Counted from the stretch's first letter, positions 40,519 through 54,208 are shown. The stretch: DNA of 64,000 nt from Polynucleobacter necessarius (GCF_900095205.1 NZ_LT606951.1:1364001-1428000), one strand, 5' to 3'. The notes: a model not told the origin generated them from the letters alone. Numbers and translations are program-made.

Positions 40519-40545
40519 CCCCTATTATGACATTAAAAATAGGGG
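40519..40545. repeat. Inverted repeat 3' of the pga operon
   Basis: CCCCTATT at 40519-40526 pairs with AATAGGGG at 40538-40545 (8 bp, 11-base loop). It lies between pgaB and the ferritin-like gene on the minus strand. No T tract follows on either strand, so a terminator role is weak; it may be an mRNA-stabilising structure. Confidence 0.3.
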
Positions 40546-40624
40546 TGGTATTGCTTCCCAGGTCGTAAGATTTAATTAGCAAATTCCCGATAGCGAATAT
40601 TTAAACCACAGAGATGCTAAACGG

Positions 40625-42548
40625 TTATTGAAATACTGCTTTCGCTGAAAGCTCCTTCTTGAGTATTTTGATGTTGGGGCTGTTTGTAAATTGGTCATCA
40701 GGATAGTAGCCAAAATTGAGAATGCCTTTAACTCTCATATTACGCATCCAAGCACTCAATTCATTGGTTGGAATGGGCTTGCCTGTGCGCCAATCTTTTG
40801 CTTGCAATTCATATAAAAGTTTTTCCTTAGCATGAGGATAAGCTTGGGTAACGTCAATGAGATTATTAAGCCATTGTGCAGGGTTCTTAGCTTTTCCATG
40901 TAGGGCATCGCCATCAGCGCCACCCAGTTGTAGTTCTGTAAACCATTTGAAATGGGTTGAGCAAACCATTCTTCCGCCTTAGGGTTTAGTGCGACTTCAG
41001 CATAGTAGTTACGCGCAAGACTGATGGGCTTTCGGTATTGCTCCGCCGCTGCTCGTATTTCCATTGAAAACTGAGTCAACGTTTCTATTTTAGCTTTGTA
41101 CCATTTTTCCGTTGTAAGCGGGATTTTGGGAGATAGCATCAATATTGGATGGCAACCCCCAGTGTTTGGCATAGTACTGCAATGCTGGCGGGCGGGCTTG
41201 CGTCTTCCTTATCTGAGAGAGTCGCATCATCATGAATCAATATCCCCTCAAAGTTGGCATAACGACCTAGATCGGTATAGATTCCCTTAATAAATTGGCG
41301 CGAACGATCCGAGAAAGGACTTAGCCTTAAGTAACCAATGCCTTTACTGCCATCAATCGATTGAACCACATCTAATTTGCGTAGTTTTTCAGGGCCTGGA
41401 TCAAATACCAAGAGTGGCATCCAAGCAAATACTTTTACGCCTGCACGAGTCTTTAGTTGCCAACTAACTCGACCAAAGATATCTGCTTTGATCGGCATAT
41501 AGCTGTTCTTAAAATACACACTCTTAGCTACACCAGTTCCATCATCATCCGCAAACGCTTGGAGGTAAACCGTAGTGACGCCAGATGCGAGAATCCTCTC
41601 TATTAAAGTGCCTAAATTCTTTTCTTGCTGGGCCGGGTCTTTATCGTAAACATAATCCAGATCGACATGCATGACTCGCTCCAGTGCTGGAGGATGTTCT
41701 CGCAAGTTAGCTACAAAATCATCAATCTTCGGATTATCGATCAGGTAAATGCGACGGATACTTTCTACTGACTGTAGTTCAAGATTTTCTCCATCGTCCA
41801 ATGTAATAGCAATATCCATACCAAGACTCTTGGCAATTTTTTGCCCAACACTGTTATATCTACCATAGGGCCAGACAATAATTCTAGGAGTCACACCCGT
41901 ATGCCGTTTAATTCATGCATTATTTTTATTTAAATCGGACCGAATCCGATTGAGGTAATGCTCTTCAGTTTCGTATTGTTGTGTTTTTTGGTTATATTCA
42001 AAAGTAGTTAGTGCCGGCATATCATTGCCTTGAGCATTACCTATAACACCGTGATGTAAGTCACAGGTATGAGAGGCTATTTCTACTAAGCCACTCTTCG
42101 CAAGCTCATTTAACTCATTGAGAGATAAGAATTTCGAGCGAGGCACCTGCTTGCCCGCATAAAAAACCGTACCATTTTCTGGAACATCAAGCCAAGAACC
42201 AACAATTGCTAAGATTGCAGGATAGTTAAAGGCCTTCAAGATCGGTAGTACATAGGTATAAAAGCTTTTATAGCCATCATCAAAAGTGAGGACAATGGAG
42301 TTATCAGGCAATGGCTTGCCACCTTTATTGGCATTGATCACATCCTGAATCGAAATCACGGTATAGCCATTGGCTTTTAACCATGAAAAGTAAGTAAGCA
42401 GATTATCTGCGCTGACATCATCAGGCTCAGAACTGCTGTTCATCTCCTGCACGATGTCATGAAAGCTCAACACCTTAAAATCTTTAGCGCCCTATGTAAG
42501 ATTGCTCAGGAGGATCAGGGTGATGAGAAGATATTTGAACTTTTTCAT
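40625..42548 (-). pseudogene. pgaB: Poly-beta-1,6-GlcNAc N-deacetylase, broken
   Basis: PgaB partially deacetylates poly-N-acetylglucosamine in the periplasm so it can be exported. The start at 42548 abuts the pgaA stop (TAAATG). The leader KKFKYLLITLILLSNLT is followed by an in-frame TAG near 42491. The deacetylase domain holds VLTFDDGYKSF (the catalytic DD) and IASHTCDLHHG. An in-frame TGA near 41914 falls before RIIVWPYGRYNSVGQ. Later shifts near 41155 and 40960 break the C-terminal glycoside hydrolase-like domain. Both active domains are lost as single products. Confidence 0.85.
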
Positions 42549-44955
42549 TTAGAAGCGCGACTCAAAGTTGAGATGCCCCGTGGTATAGCTTGACCGAACA
42601 CCATTAAACGAAAAACTAGTTCTGCCAACACCCCAGCTGAGGGTCCGTTTATCACCAACATTAAAGTCTTGACCATAACCATAGTTATTCATCGGTTGGG
42701 CGATGAAACCAGATTGGGTAACAACACCATACGAGGCAAACAGACGATGCCAAAAATCATATTTCTTGGTTTCAATGTCACGCCATTGCAAAATTCGTAG
42801 GTTGAGTGTTCCCGAATATTCTGTTTGGGTAATAGGAGCAAAGTAGCTCACATTAGAGTTGGTATTTTGTTGATTACCAATTCAACCAGAGATATCTACT
42901 TTATAGCTATATTCCGTCAACGGGCGCTGGTTTACGTTGCCATAAATTTCTTGTTTATTATTATTCGGTAGAGCCCAATAACGATAACCCAGCGCGGCGT
43001 CTGTAGTGTCTCCATTTTTCCACTTGACATTCATTCCTCCGACATTTCCTCCCGAAGTGGCATAGAGAGAGCCCAGCATCAAGTAAAAAGCATTTTTTTC
43101 AAAGGCCCCAGTAATAGACCAATAATCATTTAAGGTTTGAGTTCCTTCAGCACGAAAATATCCGGCGCTACCCATTTCAAGTTCAGCCTCTTGATGAATG
43201 CCAGTATATTGAATACCGCCACCAACCCCTTGATCAGTCACAGGAATTGCAGGGCCGCTATTTAAGTCTCGGTAGCGAGCAAAACCCCGAAAATTGTCAT
43301 CAATGGGAGCACTGTAGACACGTAGATCGCTAGTTCGGTTATTGTTTGTCTGACCAAAGTATTGACCATTACCCAAAACAAAATTACCTGTGACATACCC
43401 TGCTTTATATGCATCAAGCCGTTTGCCAGCATCCTTTACCGCATTAATATCCGAATAGTCTGGCCTTAGCTCGTTCACAGTCTTAATGAAAGTGGATATA
43501 TCGCCCTGACTCGTTCGAGCATTGGCATAGCCAATTTTTGCTTCAACATCTTGCGGGTCTTGCTTTGCTGCAATGGAATAATAATCAGCAGCCGCTTCGT
43601 GCATTCCTTGGGCTTCTCTTAGGTTCCCAGCAGTTTTCAGCAAGTCTGCGTTCGAAGGAATTTCACTCAGAAGTGGTTGTAGTTTTTTATCGGCTTCTTG
43701 GTACTTCTCTTGATAGGATTCAAAACCCACCGCTTCTATCATTGCACTGGTGTAATCAAAGTCTCGTTTAGGCAAATATTTTGGATGTGCTTTAAGTTGT
43801 GTTGTTATTTTATCCAGCAGTTGCTTTGCCTCTGAATACTGATCTCGGTCAGTCAGGTTGAAGTATTGAGCCAGCTCAACATCCAAATCATTTGGATTTT
43901 TCTCATAAAGCTTTTTCAGGATGACACCTTCTTGAATTGGTTTTTTCTTTCCGCTATAGCTCGAAGCAACCGCCAGTAAGGCATAGTCTGGTACTGTCTT
44001 GCCACTTGCGACCATCCGATCATAAAGTGCAAGGGATTTATCCCATTCATTCCTTTTGTTGTAAGCAACAATTAAATCAAATTCGATTGAGTCAATCTGG
44101 TCTTCGGTTGCTCCAATGGATTTAGCATAAGCCAATGCAGCATTCAGTGCGTTGATGCCTTTATCGACTGCGATAAAGCGATTTGGAGCTACCGCAGAAT
44201 CAGCCACTGACCAGCGAGAAGATCTTGCGCACCCGAGTTATGCATTGCGCGCAATTTTTGATTATTAGAGCAATACCAACCCTTGCTATCAATTAAATAT
44301 AAAGCCAGGTGAGGAATGCCCATATCTAATCTAATAGCACTTGAATAACTTGTTGTTACGTTCCCGAATCCTTTGGATGATATCGATTGATATCGTCATA
44401 AATTAAAAGGGCTGCATATCGATCACCAACATCCTAAAGTGCACCCGCTCTGAGCTCCCAAGCAGATTGGTTTTTAGGATAATCTCGCAAAAAGCGCGCG
44501 CTCCAATAGAGAACAGCATCAAATTTCTTTTGATTTCACGCCAGAACCACCATATTCAATTCAATGGATTCATTCTTACCGTGATTGCCTAAAATTGATT
44601 TAGCAACTTCTTCCGCTTTAGCATAAGAATCCAATTTGGCAATACAAGAGAAGATGGCTTCTTGGACATAAACCGGCGCATGGGTAAGGTGGTTTTTATT
44701 TCCAAATTTCACAACCTCGCTACACAGATTGGCGTTGCTAGCTACAGCTATGTAATCAGGTTTATAGCGCTCAATTTCTGGATTGGAAATCATGAGAGCT
44801 TTAAGGATTTTGGCAGACTCTAGATAATTAGCAGATTTATTAAGCTCTAAAGCTTTTTGATATTCCAATTCTGCTGAAGATGTTTGCCCACACACCAATG
44901 CAAATGGTATTTGCAAAAATACAGCGATCAGAGGTGCATAGTATTTAAAGCACAA
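42549..44955 (-). pseudogene. pgaA: Poly-beta-1,6-GlcNAc export porin with TPR domain, broken
   Basis: PgaA is the outer-membrane porin that exports PGA; it has N-terminal tetratricopeptide repeats and a C-terminal beta-barrel. The start at 44955 is 2 bases after the pgaD stop. A signal peptide ends near residue 25 (FALVCGQT). The first 140 residues are TPR-like and open to 44536; between 44535 and 44208 at least two frameshifts and two in-frame stops occur. From 44207 the frame is open for 441 codons and shows further TPR helices and barrel strands. A TGA near 42880 (DISG*IGN) precedes the last barrel segment, which ends with a terminal Phe (LNFESRF) as in BAM substrates. Confidence 0.8.
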
Positions 44956-44956
44956 T

Positions 44957-45425
44957 TTAGTTCTTTGTGAATAGAATAATTTTATAAATGCGATTATCGC
45001 TATTGATAAAAACCTGTGCCGGTCTTATATCATGCCAATTTTCAACATCTGCTGGCAATACACCTAATTCAATTTCAAGCTTTTTTATCTGCTCTGCCGG
45101 ACTGGCGGTCTTAATATATCTTGTACTGTTGATAATTTTCTTTCTCCACAAGCCAAGAAAACAGATCCAAACCACTAATCCAAGGGCGATATAAAAACCT
45201 TGATAACTTCTGCCAAATTACTGACCAGTTAACTGTGTCAGTATTAGTCAGTTCAAAAATGGGATCGGAGAAAAAGTCAAAAACGAGCCACAGGAAGTTA
45301 TGCAAAGTTAATACAATAATTATCCACGCACTCGTGGTAAGCACTATATCGCGCAACCTAATCCATAGCGGAATTTTGTCGTCATTGATGATGGGCGGCC
45401 AATTGATTTGTGGAATTCCTTTCAT
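44957..45425 (-). pseudogene. pgaD: Poly-beta-1,6-GlcNAc synthase subunit, one frameshift
   Basis: PgaD is a small inner-membrane protein that partners PgaC and is stabilised by cyclic di-GMP in E. coli. It starts at 45425, KGIPQINWPPIINDDKIPLW, with two hydrophobic helices around IVLTTSAWIIIVLTL and the segment near 45150. A frameshift near 45125 ends the first frame; the second ends IYKIILFTKN at 44957. Order in the operon is C, D, A, B, with pgaC upstream by 9 bases. Confidence 0.7.
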
Positions 45426-45434
45426 CTCACCTCC

Positions 45435-46704
45435 CTATCTGGACTTAACCCATGTGCCTTTGATTTTTGCCGGCCTAAATAAGGCTTTAGTAAAGCCTAC
45501 GACACAGCTACAAGTTTGCAGACACCAATACAGCAATAGATACCAAATAATCCATCCAAATGATTTAAGCGATGTCTTATCGTACGGGCGATCAAGCGCT
45601 AATCCAACCAAGGACTGGAGGAGATAGGTGCTCGCCAAAATAATTCCCCATCAATGTGGCAGAAAATTTTGATAAATGGTGAAGACATCACCCTCTAAAA
45701 ATTGATTGACATTGAGCAAGGTAAATCAGATCACAATGCAAAATGCCCATAAGGTACTAACAAAGAAGTTACTCCAAATCAAAAGGAGTGACCAAGTGAA
45801 TGGGCGTGATCGAAAAATGGCTTTGGTGGCATTAATGGCGGCCTGGGAACCACCTTCGGACCAGCGCACTCGCTGATTCCATAGACCTCTGAGCGTTTCG
45901 GGCATCAAAATTCAGCATAAAGCATGGGGTTCAAAAGCAACCCCCAGCCTTTTGCTTCGATTCGCAGTGTTAGATCCACATCATCGGTCATTGCCTCTGG
46001 GGCCCATAAGCCCGCTTCCATCACTGCTATTTTTCTGAACGCACAAACCCCCACCCCAGATACAGTAAATAGAGCGCCATATATAGACTGGGTTCACTTA
46101 ATCATGCCAACTATCGAAGAAAACTCACCTACTTGCAACTTACCCAATAGAGTTGATCGATTTCGAATACGAGGGTTCCCGCTGATGCCGCCTAATCTGT
46201 CATTCGTTAGAAAACGAAACACTAGCCAATGGATTGCATGGGGATCCAGTAAAGCATCGCCGTCAATGCAAACCAATAAGTTTCCGCGAGCCATCAATAA
46301 TCCCGCATTCAATGCTGTTGACTTTCCATAATTTTCAACAAGGTGCGCGACTCGCAGATTCGGGTATTGATGAACCAGTTGATCTAATATTTCTCCGGTG
46401 TTATCGCTTGAGCCATCATTGATGGCAATGGCTTCATAATTTGGGTAGCGAGAAAATCCATTAATACCACCATAGTTTCATGTAATTGATCTGCCTCATT
46501 GAAACAAGGGAACAGAACAGAAACTAATGGTGTTTCAAGAAGATGTGGGGGCGACGTGTATTCTGATCTATGGCGCTCACGAATAAACCAATACAGAATT
46601 GACCCAACAATCCAGTACCAGGACATGACAAAAGGATAGCCAAAGCAAAACCTTGCCATCCATTCAAGCACTTGTGGAGTGAATATGTCATGAAAAAGGG
46701 TCAT
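45435..46704 (-). pseudogene. pgaC: Poly-beta-1,6-GlcNAc synthase, GT2 family, broken
   Basis: PgaC is the membrane-embedded polymerase of PGA. The cytoplasmic GT2 domain shows INDGSSDN and DGDALLDP (the D,D,D motifs), TDDVDL, and the QxxRW signature NQRVRW. Lesions: a shift near 46440 after DFLAT; a TGA at 46094-46096 where relatives read an Arg after MIK (CGA to TGA); a shift near 45908 before MPETLRGL; and two TGA codons near 45728 and 45653 in the last membrane segment, at positions likely to be Trp. The N-terminal membrane helix and the domain order are normal, so the identity is secure. Confidence 0.85.
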
Positions 46705-46924
46705 CGTTAACTATAGGACCTATGCCTGAATTGTCTCGTGAACCGTGAAGTTATTAAATCAACAAGGTATTTGTTATTTTGCAGTTTTATTTTAGTCGGT
46801 ATTAGCCCTTAATTTATTATTATTTAGGCCCCAAAACTGCTTAAACTCTAGCAAGCGGTCTAAAGTAACTCTTTACACCTCATACCATCATCCAGATATT
46901 AAGCCGAAGGAGTCTGAAAGAAAG

Positions 46925-47223
46925 ATGAAAGATCGGACCGCAGGTATAAGCGCATTTCATTTACCGTTGAAATAGTCTTTGGATTACTACTGGTACTCAA
47001 CGGGTTTGTTTTGATTGCCAACTACTTTGGACTATCAGCTCTTCAGGAAAAGTTTTCTAATTTTTTTAAATCAAACGATTTTTGGGCGAAATCAGCCAAT
47101 GAATGGCGATTTTTTATCGAGTTTATTCATGCAATGATCGCAACTCATATTGCTGCAGTTGTCATGATTTTTACGGGCTTATTAATCTTGATAGTGGCAA
47201 TGCGTAAAAGGAAATCGCCTTAA
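46925..47223 (+). pseudogene. Small two-helix membrane protein, one frameshift
   Basis: Unknown function. The ATG at 46925 follows AAGGAG (46907-46912) at a fair distance. The first frame (KDRTAGISA) closes at 46975; in the neighbouring frame, one A short, it reads RRYKRISFTVEIVFGLLLVL and continues to EWRFFIEFIHAMIATHIAAV, then a final helix FTGLLILIVAM. One missing A is enough to join them. About 100 codons with two membrane helices and a charged loop; no family recognised. Confidence 0.5.
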
Positions 47224-47282
47224 TTTCCCCGGCACAAAAACAGTGCTTTAAGAAGCTTTTATTGCGACCCTTGTAACGCCTA

Positions 47283-48890
47283 TTATTCCCACTCAATCGT
47301 TGCTGGCGGTTTTCCACTGATGTCATAGACAACGCGATTGATGCCACGCACTTCATTGATGATGCGATTGGAGACTTTGCCAAGTAATTCATGTGGCAAG
47401 CGAGCCCAGTGTGCCGTCATAAAATCTTGAGTTTGCACTGCCCTGAGGGCAACCACATATTCATATGTTCTACCATCACCCATTACACCAACAGACTTGA
47501 CTGGCAAGAATACTGCGAATGCTTGACTAGTGAGGTCATACCAAGATTTTTGACTAGCTTCATCGATCGTATTGCGCAGCTCTTCAATAAAGATGGCATC
47601 AGCGCGCTGTAATAAGCTCGCAAATTCAGCCTTCACCTCGCCCAAGATACGAACACCTAGACCAGGCCCTGGGAATGGATGGCGATACACCATCTCGCGC
47701 GGCAAACCCAGTGCAACACCAAGCTCGCGCACTTCATCCTTGAACAACTCACGCAACGGTTCAAGCAATTTGAGATGCATATCCTCTGGCAAGCCACCAA
47801 CGTTATGGTGACTCTTAATGGTATGCGCGCCCTTCTTATCTTTACCGGCAGACTCAATTACATCTGGATAGATAGTTCCTTGAGCAAGCCATTTGGCATT
47901 CTTAATTTTTCCAGATTCAGTTTGGAAAATTTCCACGAATTCTTTACCGATGATCTTGCGTTTTGCCTCTGGATCAGCAACACCTGCTAACTTACCCATG
48001 AAAGTCTCTTTAGCATCAATACGGATCACTTTCACACCCAAGTTGCGTGCGAACATCTCCATCACCATGTCGCCTTCATTCAAACGCAGAAGACCATGAT
48101 CAACAAAGACACACGTGAGTTGATCACCAATTGCTCGGTGAAGCAAGGCGGCAGCAACACTAGAATCAACGCCACCAGATAGACCCAGAATCACTTCTTC
48201 ATCGCCCACTTGCTTGCGAATATTGTCTACAGCCTCAGCAACGTAATCACCCATTACCCAATCTGGCTTGCACTTACAAATCTCATGCACAAAGCGCTCA
48301 ATAATGGCAGTACCTTGGATAGTGTGAGCCACCTCAGGATGAAACTGAAATGCATAGAAACGACGTTCTTCATCCGCCATGCCAGCAATGGGGCAGGACT
48401 CAGTTGAAGCCATCAACTTAAAGGATGGAGGCAATGTCGTGACGAAGTCGCCATGACTCATCCACACTTTGAGGATGCCATGGCCCTCACTGGTAGAGAA
48501 ATCTTGAATACCTTTAAGCAAATGAGTATGACCATGAGCTCTTACTTCAGAGTAACCAAACTCACGCGCCTTACCTAAGGACTCAGCCGATGCAACCGCT
48601 CCACCCAATCGGGTAGCCATGGTTTGCATGCCGTAACAAATTCCCAGAACGGGAACGCCAAGCTCGAAAACAATCTGAGGGGCTCTTGGACTACCTTCTT
48701 CAGTAACTGAACTTGGGCCACCCGACAGAATGATGCCTTTGCCGCCCTGCTCTTGAATGAATTTGCGGATGAATTCTGGATCACAATCATAAGGATGGAT
48801 CTCCGAATATACGCGGCCATCGCGCACGCGCCGAACAATAAGTTGAGTTACTTGTGAACCAAAGTCGAGAATCAGTATTTTGTCGTGCAC
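47283..48890 (-). CDS. guaA: GMP synthase (glutamine-hydrolysing)
   Basis: The 535-residue enzyme makes GMP from XMP, ATP and glutamine. The class I amidotransferase domain has catalytic Cys85 in [10 protein letters not shown] and the HPE motif in [10 protein letters not shown]; the ATP-pyrophosphatase P-loop is [13 protein letters not shown]. The C-terminus PPATIEWE is the family's dimer-interface end. Open and full length. It starts 27 bases after the guaB stop, in a ratA-rnfH-guaB-guaA operon. Confidence 0.97.
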   Translation of the reverse strand: MHDKILILDFGSQVTQLIVRRVRDGRVYSEIHPYDCDPEFIRKFIQEQGGKGIILSGGPSSVTEEGSPRAPQIVFELGVPVLGICYGMQTMATRLGGAVASAESLGKAREFGYSEVRAHGHTHLLKGIQDFSTSEGHGILKVWMSHGDFVTTLPPSFKLMASTESCPIAGMADEERRFYAFQFHPEVAHTIQGTAIIERFVHEICKCKPDWVMGDYVAEAVDNIRKQVGDEEVILGLSGGVDSSVAAALLHRAIGDQLTCVFVDHGLLRLNEGDMVMEMFARNLGVKVIRIDAKETFMGKLAGVADPEAKRKIIGKEFVEIFQTESGKIKNAKWLAQGTIYPDVIESAGKDKKGAHTIKSHHNVGGLPEDMHLKLLEPLRELFKDEVRELGVALGLPREMVYRHPFPGPGLGVRILGEVKAEFASLLQRADAIFIEELRNTIDEASQKSWYDLTSQAFAVFLPVKSVGVMGDGRTYEYVVALRAVQTQDFMTAHWARLPHELLGKVSNRIINEVRGINRVVYDISGKPPATIEWE

Positions 48891-48916
48891 GAAAAGGAGC
48901 TGCCCTAATCTAAGTC

Positions 48917-50389
<1,473 letters not shown>

Positions 50390-50406
50390 CTAGTCGCAAA
50401 AACAGA

Positions 50407-50757
50407 TTATAGCCTCCTAGCCTTTCTTTTAGCTGCGGCGGCCTGGAATTTAGCATCTTGGTTCTGATTAGCCTTCTTGCGTCTAACCGTCTTGGGATCA
50501 ATTAATAGCGGGGAATAAAGCTCTAAGCGATCGCCAGCATAGATGGGGCTATCCCATTCTTTACGCTTGCCAAAGACTCCAAAGGAGCCCTTTCTCGCTA
50601 AAACAGGGTCATCTGGACCAACAGCAATCCCAGCCTGAATCAAGGCTAGTCCAACGGTTGGAGCCTCATTGCCGTCAATGATTAGCTTAAAAGGTCTTAA
50701 GACTGGCTCACCCTGCCTGGCATCACATAGCAAAAGGTCAAGTGACCGGTCAACCAT
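50407..50757 (-). CDS. rnfH: RnfH family protein
   Basis: The 116-residue ubiquitin-like beta-grasp protein is open. RnfH is found next to ratA in most proteobacteria; its function is unclear. It has the GxAVGPDDPVL and FGKRKEWD segments typical of the family, and a Lys/Arg-rich C-terminal tail. The ATG overlaps the ratA stop by 8 bases. Confidence 0.85.
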   Translation of the reverse strand: MVDRSLDLLLCDARQGEPVLRPFKLIIDGNEAPTVGLALIQAGIAVGPDDPVLARKGSFGVFGKRKEWDSPIYAGDRLELYSPLLIDPKTVRRKKANQNQDAKFQAAAAKRKARRL

Positions 50758-51181
50758 AGAGATCCTCCGCTCGCTTTACAAAGCAATCCATAAAGGTACC
50801 GGCAATATGACCAAATACGGGACCAATAATCTTATCGAGAATAACGCTCTTAAACTCCCAGTGAAGTTTGAACTCCACCTTGCAGGCGTCTTCCCTTAGC
50901 GGAATAAAGTTCCACTGCCCCGAAAAATGCTTAAACGGCCCATCTACAAAGACCATATCAATGGTTTCTGGACGATGGTTGACGTTACGAGTATGAAAAT
51001 ACTGTGTGATGCCTTTGAAGTGAATATTGATTTTGGCATCGAGGACTGTCTCAGTTTGCTCAAAAATTTCCACCCCACCACACCAAGGCAGGAATTCTGG
51101 ATAGCGGGCGACATCAGTGACTAAGCTATACATGCGGTCAGCTGACTGGTCAATTAAAACGGTCTTGTAGACGTCTGCCAT
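50750..51181 (-). CDS. ratA: START-domain protein, RatA/Coq10 family
   Basis: The 143-residue protein is open. RatA was described as a toxin that blocks 70S assembly, and relatives bind coenzyme Q (Coq10). The sequence has the PEFLPWCGGVEI loop and an amphipathic C-terminal helix with a VKRAEDLYG end. Divergent from smpB with 25 bases between the starts; this ratA/smpB arrangement is standard. Confidence 0.9.
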   Translation of the reverse strand: MADVYKTVLIDQSADRMYSLVTDVARYPEFLPWCGGVEIFEQTETVLDAKINIHFKGITQYFHTRNVNHRPETIDMVFVDGPFKHFSGQWNFIPLREDACKVEFKLHWEFKSVILDKIIGPVFGHIAGTFMDCFVKRAEDLYG

Positions 51182-51206
51182 AATCGTTCCTGAGAGCTAA
51201 ATAAAT

Positions 51207-51659
51207 ATGAGTATCGTTGATAACAAAAAAGCCTTTTTTGATTATTTTATCGAGGAGCGCTTCGAAGCAGGGCTTGTTCTGGAGGGCTGGGAGGTAAAAG
51301 CCGTTCGTGCAGATCGCGTGCACATTAAAAAAGCGTATGTCGTCATTCGCAAGGCGGAGCTGTTTTTGATTGGCTGCCATATCACCCCCTTGCTATCTGC
51401 CTCCACCCATATCGTTCCCGATAACACCCGCACCAGGAAGTTATTGCTCAACGCTATTGAAATCCGCAAGCTGATTGGTAAAGTGGAGCAAAAGGGTTAC
51501 ACGCTAGTCCCATTGAATCTGCACTTCTCAAAAGGGAATGTGAAATGCGAAATTGGTCTAGCTAGAGGTAAAAAGCAGCATGACAAACGTGCTGCGACTA
51601 AAGAACGTGAATGGGAAGTACAAAAAGGACGTATCGCTCGGGGTGATTTGAACGCCTAA
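51207..51659 (+). CDS. smpB: SsrA-binding protein
   Basis: The 150-residue protein binds tmRNA and brings it to stalled ribosomes. [20 protein letters not shown] begins the OB-fold; [20 protein letters not shown] and the Lys/Arg-rich C-terminal tail ([13 protein letters not shown]) that enters the mRNA channel are present. Open and normal in length. No ssrA gene is seen in this window. Confidence 0.95.
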   Translation: MSIVDNKKAFFDYFIEERFEAGLVLEGWEVKAVRADRVHIKKAYVVIRKAELFLIGCHITPLLSASTHIVPDNTRTRKLLLNAIEIRKLIGKVEQKGYTLVPLNLHFSKGNVKCEIGLARGKKQHDKRAATKEREWEVQKGRIARGDLNA

Positions 51660-51792
51660 GTAGTCAAAAACTCGGTTGGACCGACTTTAGAGCCAGCAAT
51701 CTCTCATTTATGCACTTTTATGGTGCAAGTTAGCACCAAGCCGCTTCAAAATCACCTACCTATTACTTATAAAAGGCATTAGTTTTATAACT

Positions 51793-53212
51793 ATGAAATT
51801 GCCTTTTGATGAAATGCTCGACGCCGCAGGCAAAGCGCGTTCCCACTACCAAATCTTCCACAACTGGTTAAAACAGCAAAGCGACACCCTCATGGGTCTC
51901 AAGCGTGCTGAAGCTGACCTCATCTTTAGACGGGTAGGCATTACCTTTGCCGTCTATGGAGATGATCTCGGCTCAGAAAGAACTATTCCTTTTGATCAGG
52001 TACCTCGAATATTTACTGCCAAAGAATGGGAGCAACTCGAGGCTGGTCTGCGTCAACGGGTAAAAGCACTGAACCGCTTCATCTACGACGTGTATCACGA
52101 TGAAGAGATTATTAAAGCGGGAATTGTCCCCGCCGAACAAATTTATAACAATGCTCAATATCGACCTGAGATGCGTAATAATGTGAGCGTGTGCCACGCG
52201 ACATCTATGCACAAATAGCTGGTATTGATATCGTTCGCGCTGGTGAAGGCGAATTCTACGTATTGGAAGATAACTTACGCGTTCCTTCGGGTGTGTCTTA
52301 CATGGTCGAAGACCGCAAGATGATGATGCGCCTCTTTCCGGACCTCTTTCAGAAATACCGCGTAGCACCTGTAGAGCGCTATCCAGATCTTTTACTGGAG
52401 TGTCTCAAATCGGTTAAGCCGGATGATGTTAAAAAACCAAACGTAGTTGTTCTGACGAACCCCGGCATGTATAACTCTGCTTATTTTGAGCACAGCTATT
52501 TAGCGCAACAAATGGGTGTTGAGCTAGTGGAAGGTAAGGACTTGTTTGTAAAAAATGAGCAAGTCTTTATGCGTACGACTCAAGGACCAGAGCGTGTTGA
52601 TGTGATTTATCGTCGTGTCGATGATGATTTCTTGGACCCACCGGCATTCCGCTCTGATTCCACTTTGGGTGTAGCAGGACTCTTATCAGCTCATCGCGCT
52701 GGTAACGCGTCACCTTAGCAAATGCAATTGGTAGTGGAATTGCCGATGACAAATCCATCTATCCATATGTTCCCGAGATGATCGAGTTTATCTTGGCGAA
52801 AAACCCATCCTCAATAATGTGCCTACATTCCAGTGTCGCAAACCAGATGATTTGGCTTATACGCTAGCCAATCTAGATAAGTTGGCAGTCAAACTGACCC
52901 ATGGCGCTGGTGGATACGGTATGTTAGTAGGCCCAGCCTCAACCAAGGCAGAGATTGAAGAATTTAGAACGCATCTCATGCTAACCCAGATAAATACATT
53001 GCCCAACCCACTTTAGCTCTCTCCACCTGCCCCACCTTTGTAGAGTCAGGTTGCTCCAAGACACATTGACTTAAGGCCATTTGTGCTCTCAGGAAAGACT
53101 ATCAAGATGGTACCAAGGTGGCCTAACTAGAGTCGCACTCAAAGAAGGTTCTTTAGTAGTGAACTCCTCCCAAGGTGGCGGCACTAAAGACGCCTGGGTA
53201 CTGGAAGAGTAA
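51793..53212 (+). pseudogene. Circularly permuted ATP-grasp protein of the Anbu operon, five frameshifts
   Basis: Type 2 circularly permuted ATP-grasp (DUF404/DUF407) protein, thought to join amino acids or peptides by an acyl-phosphate step. Start 51793: KLPFDEMLDAAGKARSHYQI. Landmarks: [20 protein letters not shown], then [53 protein letters not shown], and the C-terminal [18 protein letters not shown]. Frame changes lie near 52187, 52705, 52785, 52978 and 53048-53113. Total length of about 473 codons is normal. It heads a four-gene operon with alpha-E, transglutaminase and Anbu genes, all read in the same direction. Confidence 0.85.
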
Positions 53213-53227
53213 GAGGAACCAGAGAAA

Positions 53228-54208
53228 ATGTTAAGTCGTACCGCTGATTGTCTTTATTGGATGGCCCGTTACACCGAACGTGCAGAGAACACTGCTCGCA
53301 TGTTGGATATAAACCATCAAACCTCCCTACTCCCACAACCTGCTGAATTTTTAGAGCAAAGCTGGAAAAAATTACTCACGATTTCAAAGTTAGAGGATGC
53401 TTTCCTCAGCAAATATGCTGTGATCAATCGCGAGAACGTCTTGGACTTCATGATTTATGAAACCAGTAATCCTTCTAGTATTGTTTCTTGCTTATTTGCT
53501 GCGCGTGAAAATGCTCGTATGATTCGCGGCAAAATTACATCGGAAGTTTGGGAAACCCAGAACACCGCTTGGCTTGAATTACAGCGCATCTTAGAGGCAA
53601 GACATCAGACTGACCCTAGTGTCGCTTGCTGGAATGGGTAAAACATCGTTGCCACCTCTTTAGAAGCGTCTTTTATGGCACTCTGCTCAAGAATGAAGCT
53701 TTTTACTTCATCAACATGGGAACTTTACTAGAGCATGCTGATAATACTGCTCGTATCTTAGAAACAAAATATGAAGATCAGGATGCCCTTAAGGTTCTAG
53801 GCGTACAGAAATCTTCTGAAGATGGAACCCGATGGAGAGTTTTTTGACTTCTATCATTGGGCCGCTTTGTTACGCTCTGTGTCGGCATTTGAGATTTATC
53901 GTCAAAATTACTCCGATCAAGTCACGCCCAAACAAGTAGCGGAACCACTGATCTTCAATAAGCAGATGCCACGTTCCTTAGTATGCTGCGTGAATGAATT
54001 AATCCCCCTCATTTCTGAGGTGAAGAATCAACAATCAAAAGAGATTGAACGCTTGCTAGGAAAGCTCAAAGCAAGCTTAGATTATTCCGATATTGATGAG
54101 GTATTCGAACAAGGTCTCGAAGAATTCATTGAGGCCTTCTTAGAGCGCATTAACCACATAGCTGATGAGTTCAGTAACGCTTATCTCATTCCACTGGCTG
54201 TTGCCTAA
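53228..54208 (+). pseudogene. Alpha-E domain protein (DUF403) of the Anbu operon, two frameshifts
   Basis: All-helical alpha-E protein, constant partner of the ATP-grasp protein above. Start at 53228: LSRTADCLYWMARYTERAEN is the family's N-terminal signature. A shift near 53622 (VACWNG / LLEWVKH) and one near 53828 (DGTRW / MEPDGEFFDFYHW) break it. The remainder is open to 54208 and ends DEFSNAYLIPLAVA. Length of about 326 codons is normal. The function is not known; it is inferred to be structural or regulatory to the ATP-grasp enzyme. Confidence 0.8.

Noticed and set aside
45640..46100. Possible UGA-to-Trp recoding, because several in-frame stops in pga genes are TGA at likely Trp positions
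   Set aside because: One TGA in pgaC falls at an Arg position (CGA to TGA). TAG and TAA stops occur in the same way elsewhere, and intact genes here end in TGA, including ATGA overlaps (lpxB/rnhB). Ordinary C-to-T and G-to-A decay explains them.
47224..47282. Weak hairpin (AAGCTTTAAGAAGCTT-like) after the small membrane gene
   Set aside because: The arms are short and imperfect, and no clear T tract follows. I do not call it a terminator.
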